From the NCBI GenBank assembly GCA_020027805.1, contig JAHKKQ010000125.1:1-6361 (forward strand): a DNA stretch of 6,361 nt, given 5' to 3'. The DNA comes from Candidatus Dadabacteria bacterium (GTDB lineage Bacteria; Desulfobacterota_D; UBA1144; Nemesobacterales; UBA2774). The position numbers were made by a program, and so were the translations under genes. A model generated the notes under the pieces. The model saw only the letters and a list, made by a program, of their open reading frames with translations. It did no database searches and had not been told where the DNA came from. Below are positions 5,476 to 6,361 of this stretch, piece by piece (positions within the stretch are counted from its first letter, which is position 1; each line of letters begins with the position of its first letter).

Positions 5476-6022
5476 GGGACTGAAAATAATCCTCGCGGCA
5501 TCCGTCCTCCTCAACGTTCTCCTTCTGGGGATACTCATCGGGACGTTCTCCCACACATTCGTAGGGCGCATGGAGAAAGGGAAGCGCGCGCTTATGTTCC
5601 TCAAGGACCTGCCGCCCGAAAAACGCGATATGGTCATCGAAACGATGAAAGAGATGAAGAAGGAATCACGGGGAACGAGAAGGGAGATGAAAAAGAAAAG
5701 GGACGAGGTTCTGGACGTTTTTTCAGCCCCGGAGTTCGACGCCGAACTTTTTGACCGGAAAGTCGCCGAGATGCACGCGCTCATGGGCGAGGTCACCGCC
5801 GGGATCGCCGGCGAAACGAAGAAGATCGCCTCCGAATTGAATTACGAGGAAAGGAAAGCCATAGCCGATATAATCAGGAGAGAGCCGGGACCCCCGTTCC
5901 CGAGATTCCTCATGGAAGGGATCCACGGAGACAGGTTCGACGCCCCGGTCCCGCCTCCGCCGCACCCCGGCATGGACGACTGGCAGGACGGGCCGGGAGG
6001 GGAGCCGCGTGAAAAAAATTAA
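5468..6022 (+). CDS. Membrane-anchored periplasmic sensor, CnrX/Spy-like (Metal_resist family)
   Basis: A 184-residue protein with an N-terminal membrane anchor (about 5-27, no clear cleavage site). A helical hairpin-type periplasmic domain follows (about 36-138). The last 45 residues are rich in Pro, Gly and Asp, including four prolines in a row at 162-165. The family marks Leu-Pro-Pro-Glu-Lys (48-52), Phe-Asp-Ala (90-92), Leu-Met (105-106) and Glu-Glu-Arg (127-129) line up with the soluble protein at 3931 at a constant offset of eight residues. In the Cupriavidus Cnr system the anchored CnrX senses Ni/Co and controls the CnrY anti-sigma/CnrH sigma pair; a like role is inferred here. The CnrX-type His-x3-His metal site is not seen (His only at 29, 103, 153, 166), while Met is frequent. 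The gene starts within the stop region of the anti-sigma gene with only a GGGGG site, so it is probably coupled. Confidence 0.8.
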   Translation: MSKGLKIILAASVLLNVLLLGILIGTFSHTFVGRMEKGKRALMFLKDLPPEKRDMVIETMKEMKKESRGTRREMKKKRDEVLDVFSAPEFDAELFDRKVAEMHALMGEVTAGIAGETKKIASELNYEERKAIADIIRREPGPPFPRFLMEGIHGDRFDAPVPPPPHPGMDDWQDGPGGEPREKN

Positions 6023-6361
6023 GAGAGCACGCAAGGTAATACCCTCCGGGGACTACCCGAGGGTCATAACTCCTCCGCCGGTTATCGTGCTGATCATGAT
6101 CGCGTCGGGCTTTGCGGCGAGCCTGATACTGCCCCTCCGCTTCATCGACGGCTATGCGAGATACATTGCGGGCGGGGCGCTGCTGCTCGTCACGGCGGTA
6201 ATAATGTTATCAGCGTACTTTAAAATGACGCGCGCGGGTACGAACGTCGACGTGAGAAAGCCCGCGACGGCGGTCGTCACGGACGGCGTCTACTCCTACA
6301 CGAGGAACCCGATGTATGTGTCCATGGTCGTTTTTCTTGCCGCAATGTCTCTCCTTCTCAA
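6009..6361 (+). CDS. Isoprenylcysteine carboxyl methyltransferase (ICMT/PEMT)-family membrane protein, 5' part
   Basis: The first 117 codons of a gene cut by the window end. It begins with GTG at 6009, has a GGGAGG-rich stretch just upstream, and overlaps the sensor gene by 14 bases, so it is the fourth gene of the operon. A basic N-terminus is followed by two membrane segments (about 24-43 and 53-70). Then come Gly-Thr (77-78) and the family signature Thr-Asp-Gly-Val-Tyr-Ser-Tyr-Thr-Arg-Asn-Pro-Met-Tyr (91-103), which begins the S-adenosylmethionine-binding part; a third membrane helix starts before the end. Bacterial members methylate small molecules or lipids or have no known substrate. 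From memory, the metal-resistance proteins CzcN/NccN belong to this family, which would suit the CnrX-like context. The family is clear; the substrate is unknown. Confidence 0.85.
   Translation, partial: MKKIKRARKVIPSGDYPRVITPPPVIVLIMIASGFAASLILPLRFIDGYARYIAGGALLLVTAVIMLSAYFKMTRAGTNVDVRKPATAVVTDGVYSYTRNPMYVSMVVFLAAMSLLL

Noticed and set aside
5143..5796. Minus-strand open frame of 217 codons
   Set aside because: Antisense to the anti-sigma and sensor genes, which are supported by overlaps, ribosome sites and homology to the 3931 product.

Overview
The window looks like chromosomal DNA from a Gram-negative (diderm) environmental bacterium with moderately high GC. Three things point that way: an IPTL-CTERM surface/secretion protein, a lineage-type periplasmic Spy/CnrX-like family, and an ECF sigma factor paired with membrane-anchored partners. 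Most genes prefer AGG for Arg and ATA for Ile despite the high GC. This would suit a deltaproteobacteria-like lineage (Desulfobacterota or a neighbouring candidate phylum), but that placement is a low-confidence impression, not shown by the sequence. There is no phage, transposase, CRISPR, rRNA or tRNA signal.

Layout. (1) 1-338, plus strand: the 3' end of an exported protein with a prealbumin-like repeat and an IPTL-CTERM sorting tail, closed by a hairpin terminator with a UUCG loop (368-393). (2) 439-3534, minus strand: three separately spaced genes. Reading leftward these are a glutathione S-transferase-like protein (2878-3534), a single-domain cupin (2170-2595) and a GT-C/GT39-type membrane glycosyltransferase (439-1926). 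The cupin and the glycosyltransferase each have a recognisable sigma70-type promoter of their own, so this is not one tight operon. (3) 3535-3930: a divergent intergenic region with a degenerate copy of a dispersed palindromic repeat and two adjacent perfect palindromes just upstream of the next gene. (4) 3931-6361, plus strand: a small periplasmic Spy/CpxP-like protein, a strong hairpin, then four genes that overlap each other by 14, 8 and 14 bases: an ECF sigma factor, a single-pass probable anti-sigma factor, a membrane-anchored Spy/CnrX-like sensor, and the 5' part of an isoprenylcysteine carboxyl methyltransferase-family membrane protein.

The most interesting part is region 4. It has the composition of a Cnr/Ncc-type signalling module (sigma, anti-sigma, periplasmic sensor). 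In addition, the free periplasmic protein upstream and the anchored sensor align without gaps over about 94 residues, so they are paralogues. The inferred circuit is this: the anchored paralogue senses a metal or envelope-stress signal in the periplasm, releases the sigma factor through the anti-sigma protein, and the sigma factor drives its own operon and perhaps the soluble paralogue, which would buffer the same signal. The homology and the gene overlaps are visible in the sequence. The signal, the regulatory wiring and the role of the methyltransferase-like protein are inferred.
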